In this document: positions 9,209 through 18,214 of the stretch, one piece after another
Numbering within the stretch: position 1 is the stretch's first letter
How the letters are laid out: the number at the start of each line of letters is the position of its first letter
From: Puniceicoccaceae bacterium
GTDB lineage: Bacteria; Verrucomicrobiota; Verrucomicrobiia; Opitutales; JAFGAQ01
Assembly (NCBI GenBank): GCA_028285755.1
Contig: JANQOQ010000006.1
Location: 434,001-498,000 of the forward strand
Reading direction: 5' to 3'
DNA: 64,000 nt
Translations under genes and position numbers: made by a program
Notes under the pieces: generated by a model
What the model was told of the DNA's origin: nothing
Databases searched by the model: none
What the model saw: the letters and a program-made list of their open reading frames with translations, nothing else

Positions 9209-10369
9209 TTAAACCTGAGGAAAGTCTGTCCACTTTTCGCCGCTATTTGCGGACTTTACAGAAGTCTCAATGAATGCCATGCCTAATACTCCGTCGTCCA
9301 CATTGGGATAATCGTAATCATCATTGGATGTAAATTTGCCCTCAATATAATCCCGAATTGCGCGAAAAGCTTCCAGATAAATATTTGCAAAGCCCTCTAT
9401 GAATGCCTCCGGATGCCCGGGGGGCAAACGAGTGGCCCGATTCGCAGCTTCGCTGGCCTTATCATAACCACGCCTTACAATTTGCTTAGACTGATCCGGG
9501 TATTTAATCATCAGCTCATTCGGGTGTTCCTGATGCCATTCAAGTCCAGCCTTGGCACCATATACACGTATATTGCAGTTATTCGCTTCACCCGCAGATA
9601 TTTGCGATGCATACATGATCCCTTTAGCACCTCCCTGGAAATGGACAAGCAAATTCCCATCATCTTCCAGCTCACGATCTCCAATGAAGTAACCAAAATC
9701 TGCACACATCTTATCGATTTTCAGGCCTGTAATGTAACGAGTCAGGTTTTCGGCATGGGTGCCGATGTCAGCCATGCAATTTGAAACACCTGACTGACGG
9801 GGGTCGGTCCTCCAGGCCGCTTGCTTCTGCTCTTTCAGCTCAATGGGGCTTAGTAACCAATCCGAAGGATACTCGGCTACCACCTTGAGCACTTCGCCAA
9901 TCTGACCACTTATCACCAGGTGTCGCGCCTCCTTAACCATGGGATAACCCGTGTAGTTATGCGTGAGCATAAATACTTTGCCGGATTTCCGAACAACCTC
10001 CCGCAATTCCAGTGCCTCCTCGAGGCTGATGCTCATAGGCTTGTCGCATACGACATGGAACCCCGCTTCCAGAAACACTCTCGATACCGGAGCATGTAGA
10101 ATATTCGGAGTCACAACGGAGACAAAATCAATGCGCTCGCCTTCTGGCAATTGCGCCTCTTTCTCGGCCATTTCCTGATAACTGTCATAAACCCGTTCCG
10201 GGTTGAGGTACAGATCCTCACCAGAGACCTTTGATTTTTCAGCTGTCGAGGAAAATGCACCTGAAACCATCTCCGCTTCACCATCCATAGTCGCAGCCAT
10301 CCGGTGTACAGCACCGATAAATGCGTCACGGCCGCCTCCGACCATACCCATTTTTAATTTTCTGCCCAA
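9209..10369 (-). CDS. Gfo/Idh/MocA-family oxidoreductase, cytoplasmic
   Basis: This is a 386-residue NAD(P)-dependent sugar or inositol dehydrogenase of the Gfo/Idh/MocA family. The Rossmann motif is VGGGRDAF (about residues 10-17). The catalytic lysine lies in CDKP (108-111), with Asp replacing the usual Glu. The second catalytic pair is in NCMADIGTHAENL near residue 200. There is no signal peptide, so unlike the other two family members in the window it acts in the cytoplasm. It follows the TIM-barrel gene by 12 bases. The pair looks like an oxidation plus isomerisation or lyase step on a sugar; the substrate is not identifiable. Confidence 0.9.
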   Translation of the reverse strand: MGRKLKMGMVGGGRDAFIGAVHRMAATMDGEAEMVSGAFSSTAEKSKVSGEDLYLNPERVYDSYQEMAEKEAQLPEGERIDFVSVVTPNILHAPVSRVFLEAGFHVVCDKPMSISLEEALELREVVRKSGKVFMLTHNYTGYPMVKEARHLVISGQIGEVLKVVAEYPSDWLLSPIELKEQKQAAWRTDPRQSGVSNCMADIGTHAENLTRYITGLKIDKMCADFGYFIGDRELEDDGNLLVHFQGGAKGIMYASQISAGEANNCNIRVYGAKAGLEWHQEHPNELMIKYPDQSKQIVRRGYDKASEAANRATRLPPGHPEAFIEGFANIYLEAFRAIRDYIEGKFTSNDDYDYPNVDDGVLGMAFIETSVKSANSGEKWTDFPQV

Positions 10370-10381
10370 TGCAATGACTGT

Positions 10382-11422
10382 CTACTGATTTTCCTTATCA
10401 AACGCAGCGTCAAAAGAAGCAGCCTCGTTTCGCGGAAAGTCTACATCGCGCACGTATTGGCAGGATTCAGTCGCCCCGTGGATACGATCCATACGGGCAT
10501 CCTCCCACTCAACCGAGAGAGGACCGTTATAGCCAATATCATTGAGTGCTACGATGATTTCCTCGAAGTCGATATCTCCTCGTCCGACAGAGCGAAAGTC
10601 CCAGTAGCGGCGGGCATCTGCAAAGTCAGTATGACCTCCAAATACGCCTACAGTACCGTCACCATGACCCCACCAAACGTCCTTCATATGCACGTGGTAA
10701 ATGCGATCCGGGAAGGTCCTTAAAAATTTGACATAATCGACACCCTGATAACCGAGGTGAGAGGGATCATAGTTAAAACCAAAGCGTTTGTGGCCTCCTA
10801 CTGCTTCGAGCGCACGCTGAGCGGTAACGATGTCAAAGGCGATTTCAGTCGGGTGCACTTCGAGCGCGAAGTTCACATCAACCGCATCGTAAGCATCGAG
10901 GATAGGGGTGTATCGATTGGCAAAATCCTGAAAACCACAGTTCCAGTAATCCTGATTCGTAGGTGGAAATGCGTAAATGGAGTGCCAGATGCTGGAACCT
11001 GTAAAACCGTTAACCACGGGCGCAAATCCACTGGGGCCATCCGGGTTCGCATCCATGAACTTGCGACATGCCTGACCGGTGCGAATCATTTCCTGCGCGG
11101 CGCGCTGGCGAACTCCTTCAGGATCCCCATCTCCCCATACTTCAGGGGATAGAATGGCCTTATGCCTATCATCAATGATATCGCAAACAGCCTGACCCAC
11201 CAAGTGATTGGATACGGAATAGCAGGTGAGATCGAGGCCTTTAATCAGGCTCCACAGCTCGTTTACATGTTGGTCATCGTTTAGGATTTTATCGACCTCA
11301 AAGTGGTCGCCCCAGCAAGCGAGTTCCACGCCGTCATAGCCCATTGCCTTAATTTCAGGCAACAGATCTTTAATAGACAAATCAGCCCATTGGCCGGTGA
11401 AGAGTGTTACAGGTCTACTCAT
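10382..11422 (-). CDS. Sugar phosphate isomerase/epimerase-family TIM-barrel protein
   Basis: This 346-residue protein has the AP-endonuclease-2/xylose-isomerase-like TIM barrel. Likely metal ligands can be read off: Glu in [11 protein letters not shown] (about 206), Asp in [10 protein letters not shown] (about 240), His in YHVHMKD (about 268) and Glu in LSVEWED (about 326). Relatives epimerise or isomerise keto-sugars, and some cleave 3-keto-glycosides. It lacks a signal peptide and pairs with the cytoplasmic Gfo/Idh/MocA enzyme just downstream. It is not mannonate dehydratase UxuA: the UxuA signature sequences are missing. The upstream region holds two 10-base palindromes that may be regulatory. 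Confidence 0.88.
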   Translation of the reverse strand: MSRPVTLFTGQWADLSIKDLLPEIKAMGYDGVELACWGDHFEVDKILNDDQHVNELWSLIKGLDLTCYSVSNHLVGQAVCDIIDDRHKAILSPEVWGDGDPEGVRQRAAQEMIRTGQACRKFMDANPDGPSGFAPVVNGFTGSSIWHSIYAFPPTNQDYWNCGFQDFANRYTPILDAYDAVDVNFALEVHPTEIAFDIVTAQRALEAVGGHKRFGFNYDPSHLGYQGVDYVKFLRTFPDRIYHVHMKDVWWGHGDGTVGVFGGHTDFADARRYWDFRSVGRGDIDFEEIIVALNDIGYNGPLSVEWEDARMDRIHGATESCQYVRDVDFPRNEAASFDAAFDKENQ

Positions 11423-11464
11423 AGATTATAAGTTGATTTTTCGGGATAAGGTAAAATTTGAATG

Positions 11465-11480
11465 ATTACGTAATGCATTA
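11465..11480. promoter_or_regulatory. Overlapping palindromes upstream of the TIM-barrel/oxidoreductase operon
   Basis: ATTACGTAAT (11465-11474) and TAATGCATTA (11471-11480) are perfect 10-base palindromes that overlap by four bases, about 45-60 bases upstream of the start at 11422. They may form an operator for the AraC-type or another regulator. In AT-rich DNA such palindromes can arise by chance, so support is modest. Confidence 0.3.
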
Positions 11481-11517
11481 ATGATTATATACACGATGTT
11501 CAACACCTTCTATGAGT

Positions 11518-11542
11518 AAAATCTCAAAAACTTGGAGATTTT
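11518..11542 (-). terminator. Hairpin after apbE, possible terminator
   Basis: AAAATCTC (11518-11525) and GAGATTTT (11535-11542) form a perfect 8-base stem with a 9-base loop, 12 bases after the apbE stop on the minus strand. The 3' arm supplies the T-rich end. It would separate the 11555-16557 run from the 8426-11422 operon. The stem is AT-rich, so termination may be weak. Confidence 0.45.
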
Positions 11543-11554
11543 CGCCATAGACAG

Positions 11555-12484
11555 TTAAGCAAGCAACGAACCTGCCATGTAGACAGGAGGTTTTTTCTCG
11601 CCGTCATATTGGAGGGCCGAGGTTTCTGCTTCCTGAGAGAAAAATACCTCAAGCTCCTCTCGGCTCATCAGGAGTAAACCGGTGCTCAATCCATCCGAAA
11701 TCGCCGCATCCGAGTGGAAACTGTATAGCTTGCGACTGACTGAATTATACTCCTGCGTGCGGGGGTTAAAAATGTGCATTTCCTGAAATTGCCCCCCGGA
11801 GCAGCTCATGGCCATGTTTGTAGGAATATAGTGTGTTTGAGATTCCGGCCCGAGGTTTAGCTTGAGTTCCCATTGATCAGTATCGTCCGGCTTATCCAGA
11901 AAATAGATTGTGGAGCCTCCGGCAACGAGGCATGCCTGCCGGATATCCCACTCACGCAGGGATTCACGCATCGCATTGAGTGCAAAACCCTTGCCGATTC
12001 CCCCAAGGTCCAGGATGGCACCCTCAGCCAATTTAGTAATCTGGCTGCTGTCCTGATAGAGTGAGATGACCGGTTTTTGCGGGTCAAACGCGGGTGCTCC
12101 ATCGAGATTGAGCCAGTTGAGCGCCTTCATTTGTCCTTTTGCCTGCAATGACTCCGCTCCTACGAATGGGTGATAATAACCACCGGTCATGGCTGAAACT
12201 TGCAGTGCTTTAAGCAGACAATCATAGCAATAATCATTAACGTGAAAGGTCTGACCCTCTGCTGCCATATTCACACGCGTAACATCCGATGATTCCCGAT
12301 AGAGGCTTAGCGAATCCTCAATGCGATCCAGCATACGAAAGAGATCATAGGCTATGAGCCGCAGCTGCTTGGAGTCATCCCCCCAAAGGTAAGTACTGAA
12401 TTGCGTATTCATCGCCTCGTGGCTTACCAGCGTGTAGCCATCGGGCATATTAATGGAGATACCGATGTCTGATAGCGGTATCAT
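11555..12484 (-). CDS. apbE: FAD:protein FMN transferase (ApbE family), no signal peptide
   Basis: ApbE enzymes attach FMN covalently to Thr/Ser of target proteins, using FAD and Mg2+. The 309-residue protein carries the ILDLGGIGKGFAL core (about residues 157-169). The later NPRT block replaces DPRTG, and the C-terminal SDGLSTGLLLMS stands where TADALSTALFV is usual (the Asp is kept). Most relatives are periplasmic lipoproteins; here the N-terminus has neither signal peptide nor lipobox. The start ATG overlaps the TGA of the upstream glycosyltransferase gene (ATGA), so the two are translationally coupled. No Rnf, Nqr or FMN-binding-domain target is in the window. Confidence 0.85.
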   Translation of the reverse strand: MIPLSDIGISINMPDGYTLVSHEAMNTQFSTYLWGDDSKQLRLIAYDLFRMLDRIEDSLSLYRESSDVTRVNMAAEGQTFHVNDYCYDCLLKALQVSAMTGGYYHPFVGAESLQAKGQMKALNWLNLDGAPAFDPQKPVISLYQDSSQITKLAEGAILDLGGIGKGFALNAMRESLREWDIRQACLVAGGSTIYFLDKPDDTDQWELKLNLGPESQTHYIPTNMAMSCSGGQFQEMHIFNPRTQEYNSVSRKLYSFHSDAAISDGLSTGLLLMSREELEVFFSQEAETSALQYDGEKKPPVYMAGSLLA

Positions 12485-13953
12485 TCGGCAGTAACTTTGC
12501 GGCTATAGACGAGCATCGGGACACCGGGTCGGAGCCCGTGAAACTCAAAATCGAAGCGCTCAATCTCGTTTAACCAAGGCGGGATATCCAGACGTGCATC
12601 CACGATGTAAACGTCCAGATCTTCGGGTATGTTGGTGTCTGTAAAATACCCCATCTTATCATACTCACGAAAATACCAGGGGATGGGCCATCCGAAGTCA
12701 GCAGAAACGATCGCCACAGTTGGGTTTCGCTGCTCGATCATCTCCCGAAGGCTCGCCTCCAGTTTAAGAAACGGCTTTACGGTATGCACATAAAGGTAGG
12801 GATTGCGCGCGTCCGCCGCGTAACGGCCGGTCGAAAGCTTAAGACGGTCAACCAGCTCAAGCGCTAAAATGAGAACCAGAGCATATGCCACAATTTTTGA
12901 AGCCATTCTTTTCTTCAAAAGTTCACTCATAAATGCGCCGATTAACAGAGCCGAAGTGCTGTAGCTGAAGAGCATCAACCAAGGGGTTTTATAAGCAATA
13001 ACGCTGTAGACAAAAAACTGGATCAGCCCTGCGGTACCCAAATACCAGACGATATCAGGCTTACCCTCTTTAAAGAAAGCCTTGCGCGTCAGATAAACCC
13101 AGCTGGCTGAGGTGAGAAAGAGAATGCTCAGCTCGCTCCACCAGACGCCCTCCGAACGATGCAGCCAGAACATGCCGAAGTAATAGCCAAACGGTTTCTC
13201 ATGGCCTGCCCCGCCCGCTCTCTCAAAGTAATGCAGGTAAGTTATAATACCATCCCAGAGACCCTGCATATGGGTGAAGAAGGAAGAGAAGAGAACGACA
13301 TACAACACCAGGAAGGGTGCAAACACGTAGATGAGCGTCCGGGGATTGAATACGCTGCGTAGCGTCTCGAGCACAATTTGCTGCCTCCATATTATTGGAA
13401 TCATCGCCGCAATCAGGCTGAAGTAGATAATAACGGAAGTCTCTTTGGAGGTCTGCATGAGCCCTGCAGAAAGACCGATAAAGAGTGCATATTTAATCTC
13501 CCTCGTTTCAATCCACTTATAAAAGCTGACTCCCAACATCCAGCCAAAGAGCACAAACAAAGCCTCTTGCACATAATAGGTCTGGTAAATGACCATTAGA
13601 GGCGCAATCGCCCAGATTCCGATCGTTACCAGTAACGTTGTGCAAGACAGACTACTCCGCAGAGAAATCAACAATGCCCCCAGCAAAAGGGATGAGAATA
13701 ATGGAATGAGGCGAAAGTGGATCTCCGCGAGCTCCGCGGTGGGTATGCCGGTAAGCTTGTAGATGCCTGCGGTAAGGAAATAAAGAAGTGGCCCGTGCTT
13801 ATCGGTGGGCGTATATTTATAGACACCCGTATCCATGAGCTGCACCGTCTGGAAAGCCTGGACAGCCTCATCCGTATGAAACGGGCGCTCTTCTATAACA
13901 AAAAGCCGGAGCGCAATGGCTCCGGCCAATAAAATGTATGCGAAATATCGCAC
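12481..13953 (-). CDS. Agl23-like membrane glycosyltransferase (TIGR03663-type, GT-C fold)
   Basis: This is a 490-residue polytopic membrane protein with about 11 predicted helices. The first loop contains ERPFHTDEAVQAF, the acidic D-E motif of GT-C/ArnT-PMT-like transferases, and KHGPLLYFLTAG follows, typical of the TIGR03663 family associated with archaeal Agl23. The family is thought to act on lipid-linked sugars, though its reaction is not firmly known. Translation probably starts at GTG (13953); no in-frame ATG lies nearby and no Shine-Dalgarno sequence is evident. It lies 16 bases after the discoidin gene and overlaps apbE by 4 bases. Confidence 0.75.
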   Translation of the reverse strand: MRYFAYILLAGAIALRLFVIEERPFHTDEAVQAFQTVQLMDTGVYKYTPTDKHGPLLYFLTAGIYKLTGIPTAELAEIHFRLIPLFSSLLLGALLISLRSSLSCTTLLVTIGIWAIAPLMVIYQTYYVQEALFVLFGWMLGVSFYKWIETREIKYALFIGLSAGLMQTSKETSVIIYFSLIAAMIPIIWRQQIVLETLRSVFNPRTLIYVFAPFLVLYVVLFSSFFTHMQGLWDGIITYLHYFERAGGAGHEKPFGYYFGMFWLHRSEGVWWSELSILFLTSASWVYLTRKAFFKEGKPDIVWYLGTAGLIQFFVYSVIAYKTPWLMLFSYSTSALLIGAFMSELLKKRMASKIVAYALVLILALELVDRLKLSTGRYAADARNPYLYVHTVKPFLKLEASLREMIEQRNPTVAIVSADFGWPIPWYFREYDKMGYFTDTNIPEDLDVYIVDARLDIPPWLNEIERFDFEFHGLRPGVPMLVYSRKVTAE

Positions 13954-13969
13954 CGTGAAGGGAGAACGA

Positions 13970-14620
13970 TTAGATACCGTATACTTCCACTTCCGTGTAG
14001 TGGTTCATTTCGTTACTGGTATTCCCGTTGGAATAGAGACGCACATAACGTGCCTTCAGCTTATTCACAGGGATTACCTTCCCCTCATTCGTTTCGATGT
14101 AAGCACTGTTGTCACCCTTGCCGAAACCCGCAGAGTTATCGTGGTCACTGTTGAAAACGATCTTGTAGTCTTCGAAGGACTCATCGTTGGAAACCTTTAC
14201 CACTACATCCTTGTAAGCACGCTTTTGGGAGTGGAAGTGCCATACCGCGATTGCGTAGATTTCAGCCTCCTTCTCAAGGTCGATCTGCACCCATTGGATG
14301 TCTTCGAAAAGCTCCACAAAGTAACCTTCACCTGCATCCTTGTCACCGTCGGTCACGTATTCGAGATCACCGATAATCGGGAAGTCATCACTGGAAGTTA
14401 CGGATTTACCCGCAGCCAGGTTTTTAGTACCTGCAGGAGCCATAATGGTCGGTGCAGGAGTTCCCGGAGGTTCCAAGTGTGGCAGTACTGCCGGCACGGG
14501 AGTACCGGTAATCATGGGTGGAGGAAACTCAATGCTGAGTTCCACCAAGTCCTCTGCTGTGGCAAAGTTTGCCAGCAGAGCACTGATCGTTGCAAAGGTG
14601 ATAAGTTGTTTATTGTTCAT
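13970..14620 (-). CDS. Exported discoidin (F5/8 type C-like) domain protein
   Basis: The start at 14620 gives 216 residues with a typical signal peptide (Met1 to about Ala22, TISALLANFATA). A proline-rich linker (about 30-62, repeated P-x-P and PGTPAPT) precedes one galactose-binding-like jelly-roll domain (about 67-216), recognised from NLAAGKSVTSSD, WVQIDLEKEAEIYAI, KVSNDESFEDY, ARYVRLYSNG and the C-terminal EVEVYG. Such domains bind carbohydrate or cell-surface ligands and are common in Verrucomicrobia and Planctomycetes. It has no catalytic domain. It lies 13 bases after the Tat oxidoreductase and probably shares its transcript and location outside the cytoplasm. Confidence 0.85.
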   Translation of the reverse strand: MNNKQLITFATISALLANFATAEDLVELSIEFPPPMITGTPVPAVLPHLEPPGTPAPTIMAPAGTKNLAAGKSVTSSDDFPIIGDLEYVTDGDKDAGEGYFVELFEDIQWVQIDLEKEAEIYAIAVWHFHSQKRAYKDVVVKVSNDESFEDYKIVFNSDHDNSAGFGKGDNSAYIETNEGKVIPVNKLKARYVRLYSNGNTSNEMNHYTEVEVYGI

Positions 14621-14633
14621 TATAATATAAAGA

Positions 14634-15983
14634 TTATACCGCGAAATCAGCATCGGTGAATTCGATGGTGCGTTTTTGCTCAACAGCATCATTCACCTTG
14701 AAGATGGCCGCTTCACTTTCGAACGCATGCAGTGCATCGCAATTCAGCTTCGCTTCACCGCGCATTGCAGAGAAGAAATTCTCAAGGTGCGGCATGTGAG
14801 GGGGCTTGTTCAGAACGATCGGAAGATCATAACCCACCAAAGGTGCGGTTTCACGGGAGTCCACCGTAGTCGATTCCTTGGAAGCGTTGTAGGCCTCACT
14901 GCGCTTAACGTAATTCATATTCACCCACTGATCCCAATCCGGGGATGCATCCTCACGATAAATCTTACTCAAGCTCGGGTTTTCAGACATTTTAATGGAG
15001 CCCTGGTCACCCATGAATTGCTCATAGTATCCACCCCCTGCGCTCGTAGTGGTCAACACCTGATAGAATGCACGTGCGGCTCCTTCGGGCTGTGGATATT
15101 CATAAATAACCATGACATTGTCATACCATTCGCGTTTCGCGAAGTAGTCTGCACCCCCACTGGCCATTACAGATGTGGGGCGAGCCTGGAAATACCAGTT
15201 GAAGATATCAATCTGGTGAGCACCCAGGTCAGAAATGGGCCCTCCACTGAGCTCCTTGAACCAACGCCAGTTACGGAACTGATACATGTCCGCGTATCCA
15301 TACTTATTAAGCGTCTCCTTCGGAATAGAGAGCTTCGGATTATACGGGATATCCGCAGATCCTGCGACGGAACGATTCCACTGACCGTTCGCATTGGTCA
15401 AACGGCCTGCAATTTTAGCTTCATTGATCAACTTTTCAAACGCGTGAATGTAACGGGGGTTACTGCGACGCTGGTGGCCGATCTGCAAGAGCTTACCGGT
15501 TTCCTGTGCTGTTTTCACCATGGAGCGCGCTTCGTCCACCGTGCGTGCCATCATCTTCTCGCAGTAAACGTCGAGACCAGCCTTTAAGCACATATTGGTA
15601 TGAGGAGCGTGCCAAAGGTCAGGGGTAGCGACGATTGCCGCGTCCAGATCCTTTTCTTTCTCGAGCATGTCCTCAACATCCTCATACACATTTACCTTTT
15701 GGCGGGTTTTACGACCCAACCAGTTGTAACCATACTTACGCGCAGGTTCCCAAATGTCACAAACCGCCTTAAAATTGAGGCCCTCAATCTCCGCAAGGGA
15801 CTCCATCAACACGCGGCCCTGAGCACCAATACCGATGATGGCTACGTTAATTGCGTTATTCTTGGGGTTCGCCTGTGCAAAGACTTTTCCAGGGGCAGTT
15901 GAGAGTAGAATACCTCCACTCATTACCATGCTGGACTTTACAAAATCTCTGCGGCTTACATTCACGTTTTCCAGATCTTTCAT
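14634..15983 (-). CDS. Tat-exported Gfo/Idh/MocA-family oxidoreductase
   Basis: This 449-residue enzyme begins with a twin-arginine signal: SRRDFVK at residues 10-16, then a hydrophobic stretch and an AxA-like site near 36. The mature protein starts the Rossmann fold with IIGIGAQG (49-56). The catalytic block is CEKMMA (141-146), with Met in place of the usual Pro, and SDLGAHQIDIFNW near 260 carries the second acid/His pair. Tat export implies folding with bound NAD(P) before secretion. Known exported relatives oxidise sugars or glycosides. It sits 55 bases after a DoxX-like gene and just before the discoidin gene. Confidence 0.9.
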   Translation of the reverse strand: MKDLENVNVSRRDFVKSSMVMSGGILLSTAPGKVFAQANPKNNAINVAIIGIGAQGRVLMESLAEIEGLNFKAVCDIWEPARKYGYNWLGRKTRQKVNVYEDVEDMLEKEKDLDAAIVATPDLWHAPHTNMCLKAGLDVYCEKMMARTVDEARSMVKTAQETGKLLQIGHQRRSNPRYIHAFEKLINEAKIAGRLTNANGQWNRSVAGSADIPYNPKLSIPKETLNKYGYADMYQFRNWRWFKELSGGPISDLGAHQIDIFNWYFQARPTSVMASGGADYFAKREWYDNVMVIYEYPQPEGAARAFYQVLTTTSAGGGYYEQFMGDQGSIKMSENPSLSKIYREDASPDWDQWVNMNYVKRSEAYNASKESTTVDSRETAPLVGYDLPIVLNKPPHMPHLENFFSAMRGEAKLNCDALHAFESEAAIFKVNDAVEQKRTIEFTDADFAV

Positions 15984-16038
15984 ACTTCCTATCTATTCGA
16001 CTCCTTAAATAAAGATGTTATTCAAAAAAAAACCGTAT

Positions 16039-16557
16039 TTAATTTTGGGTAATCGTATATTTATTTCGATTGGCGAGAACAAGCGCCATAACTACTAATA
16101 TAATATGAGTTGCCAACCATGCAATCCCTCCGCTCTGATTTATGAGAATCAGGCCAAAGGTAAGGCTGGTGTAGAGCAGACCCATCGCAAAAAGTGTCCA
16201 CCGTGTGAAGATACCCAACAGCAGGAACAGACCGGTGATCAACAATAAGGGCCCGAGCAGCCAATCGTAAGGATAGAGAAGGAAATTCGGTAAAAGTGGC
16301 TCCTTTTCAAATTGAGTCCATAATGGAGCAGGGACTCCTGCATAATACTCAAAACCATACGTTTTCACTTCGACCTGCATCATGTCACGCATCAGATCGG
16401 GTTCTCCAAACTCATCCAGCGCAGGTACTTCGATTGTTTTCGTGCCAGCAAACTTTTCAAGGCCGGTAATAAATGCACGCATGGCGAGCCAAATGCGTAA
16501 TGTTAAAAAACCCAGGGTTGAGCCCAGATTATCGCAACAGGAATCATTGTCTTTCAT
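16039..16557 (-). CDS. DoxX-like inner-membrane protein
   Basis: This 172-residue protein has four hydrophobic segments (near residues 13-32, 97-116, 121-138 and 145-163), arranged as in the DoxX/quinol-oxidase-subunit family. An insertion of about 50 polar residues lies between the first and second helices. Some DoxX members pass electrons to quinones. As the first gene of the run with a secreted dehydrogenase, it could link re-oxidation of the exported enzyme to the respiratory chain, but this is inference. Its exact family is uncertain because the segments are short. Confidence 0.6.
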   Translation of the reverse strand: MKDNDSCCDNLGSTLGFLTLRIWLAMRAFITGLEKFAGTKTIEVPALDEFGEPDLMRDMMQVEVKTYGFEYYAGVPAPLWTQFEKEPLLPNFLLYPYDWLLGPLLLITGLFLLLGIFTRWTLFAMGLLYTSLTFGLILINQSGGIAWLATHIILVVMALVLANRNKYTITQN

Positions 16558-16818
16558 ATTATTGTAGAGTATTTAAAGAGAATGTTGATTGAGTACTCCA
16601 AAAATAGGCTGCAGTCATTGGGAATAAGACTCAGCAGGGTATTCAGAGAAAATTATTAGTGATATTTATATGTGAATTATGCCACCTATATAAAGCAAAT
16701 TCTTTCTCTGACGGGCCATACTTTTGCATATTTCCGCCAGAGTGTAGAATTATAAAGTGTATAATGTTTGAGTTGATTTATTGTTAATAGACACAATTTT
16801 CAAGCGCTGAGATGCGAT
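16558..16818. other. Intergenic region of 261 bases
   Basis: This AT-rich stretch must hold the promoter of the DoxX-oxidoreductase run and the 3' end of the 16819-19162 run. A GAGTACTC palindrome occurs near 16593. I see no ORF, no convincing hairpin terminator and no recognisable RNA. Confidence 0.5.
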
Positions 16819-18192
16819 TTAGAAATCGCGGTAAGTCTTGGTCAGCAGAGAATTCGCGTAGTCATTGTTTTTAAACTCACCCTTCTTCGCATCGTAGTAT
16901 AGCTTCTTCTTTGCGCGGATTGCTACATTGCCCAGCAATACGGTTTCGGTAAACGGTGAAGAATACTCAAAACGAGATCCGCAGAGGGGTCCACCCTTAC
17001 AGGCAGTAATAAACTCCTGGAAGTGGTTGCTGTCCGGCACGCGGGGAATAGTCCGCGGCGGAAGGTTTTTGCGAATCTCACGATATTTCTCCGTTGGATA
17101 GATGCGAATGCTCTCCGCATAGTCATCCGTGTACATGGTCATGCCATCACCCACCAGGAATGTGCCGCTGCGGCTAAACTGGAAATCTGCCGGAACCCCC
17201 ACAGGCAGAGGGGGCTTCAAATCACCGTCATACCAATGCACCGTTACGGGAGGCATTTTGCCCCGAGCCGGAAATTCGTAAGTCACATGGGATGAAATCG
17301 GGGCACTCTCGTCATTGAATGAGGTAGCACTAGCCTGAATCGTCTCCGGATACCCCAGATCGAGTGCGTAGTAGGCGGAGTCCATCACGTGGCAGGCCAT
17401 ATCGCCCAGTGCACCACAGCCATACTCCCACCAGCCACGCCACTCAAATGGCAGATACGCCGGGTCGTAGGGAGTTTCCTTAGCGACTCCGAGCCAGAGA
17501 TTCCAATCGAGCTCTTTGGGAACCACCGGGATGAGAGAGCTGTGATCGACGGTGCGAACGCCTTGTTCCCAGATGGGTCGGTCTGTCCAGTGGTAGACTT
17601 CCTTTACATCCCCGATGATCCCTGCCTGAATCCACTCTTTACACATGCGCGTGCCGTCATTGGCATGGCCCTGGTTACCCATCTGCGTAACTACGCCGTG
17701 CTTCTGGGCCAGTCGCAGCAATTCGCGTGCTTCCCATACAGTGTGGGTCAGAGGCTTTTCGACCAACACGTGTTTTCCTGCTTCAATACATGCCTTGGCT
17801 ATGGGATAATGCATATGGTCGGGTGTGACGATAGAGACCGCATCGATTTCATCGCCCATTTCCTTGAGCATTACCCGATAGTCCTTAAAAAGCGGAACAT
17901 CCGGATATTTTTCCAGCACGGCATTGGCGGTTTGATACCAGGTGTAGGGCAAATTACTTTCCTTACGGGTGTCTACATCACAAAAGGCCGCAAGCTTTTC
18001 ATGTGCGTAGCCTTCTACGTGAGCCCGACCCCGGTTACCCAGGCCAACGACTGCAATACGCAGCTTTTTACCGTTTGATTCATGTTGAGCGGCTTTAGCG
18101 TGAGGAGCCGCGATTGAGGCCACTGCAGCAGCTGCAGTGGTGCGTTTCAAGAAGTCACGACGTGACAGTCCGTTTTCTAATTCAGAGCTCAT
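16819..18192 (-). CDS. Tat-exported Gfo/Idh/MocA-family oxidoreductase
   Basis: This 457-residue protein starts with a twin-arginine signal (SRRDFLKR at 10-17, then an alanine-rich hydrophobic stretch ending near AKAA 32-35). The dinucleotide-binding motif is VVGLGNRGRAH (48-58), the catalytic block is VEKPLTH near 145, and GDMACHVMD near 275 holds the second catalytic residues. A proline-rich substrate loop (DLKPPLPVGVP) follows. It is 22 bases downstream of an exported TIM-barrel protein, and the two are probably co-transcribed. Such pairs match the glycoside 3-dehydrogenase plus 3-keto-glycoside lyase scheme known from Bacteroides, but the substrate here is unknown. Confidence 0.9.
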   Translation of the reverse strand: MSSELENGLSRRDFLKRTTAAAAVASIAAPHAKAAQHESNGKKLRIAVVGLGNRGRAHVEGYAHEKLAAFCDVDTRKESNLPYTWYQTANAVLEKYPDVPLFKDYRVMLKEMGDEIDAVSIVTPDHMHYPIAKACIEAGKHVLVEKPLTHTVWEARELLRLAQKHGVVTQMGNQGHANDGTRMCKEWIQAGIIGDVKEVYHWTDRPIWEQGVRTVDHSSLIPVVPKELDWNLWLGVAKETPYDPAYLPFEWRGWWEYGCGALGDMACHVMDSAYYALDLGYPETIQASATSFNDESAPISSHVTYEFPARGKMPPVTVHWYDGDLKPPLPVGVPADFQFSRSGTFLVGDGMTMYTDDYAESIRIYPTEKYREIRKNLPPRTIPRVPDSNHFQEFITACKGGPLCGSRFEYSSPFTETVLLGNVAIRAKKKLYYDAKKGEFKNNDYANSLLTKTYRDF

Positions 18193-18214
18193 ACTTTTTA
18201 AATGGGGTTAAGGG

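Noticed and set aside
10382-11422. Mannonate dehydratase UxuA that would fill the gap of the uronate operon
   Set aside because: The sequence has AP-endonuclease-2-type isomerase motifs and lacks UxuA signature blocks; the gene is also in another operon.
13916-14659. 247-codon open frame on the plus strand opposite the discoidin gene
   Set aside because: It has no recognisable domain and lies antisense to a clear signal-peptide plus discoidin protein; its length follows from the codon use of the real gene.
14676-15587. 303-codon open frame on the plus strand
   Set aside because: It is fully antisense to the Tat Gfo/Idh/MocA gene, whose motifs are convincing, and its translation is Cys/His/Arg rich without any family pattern.
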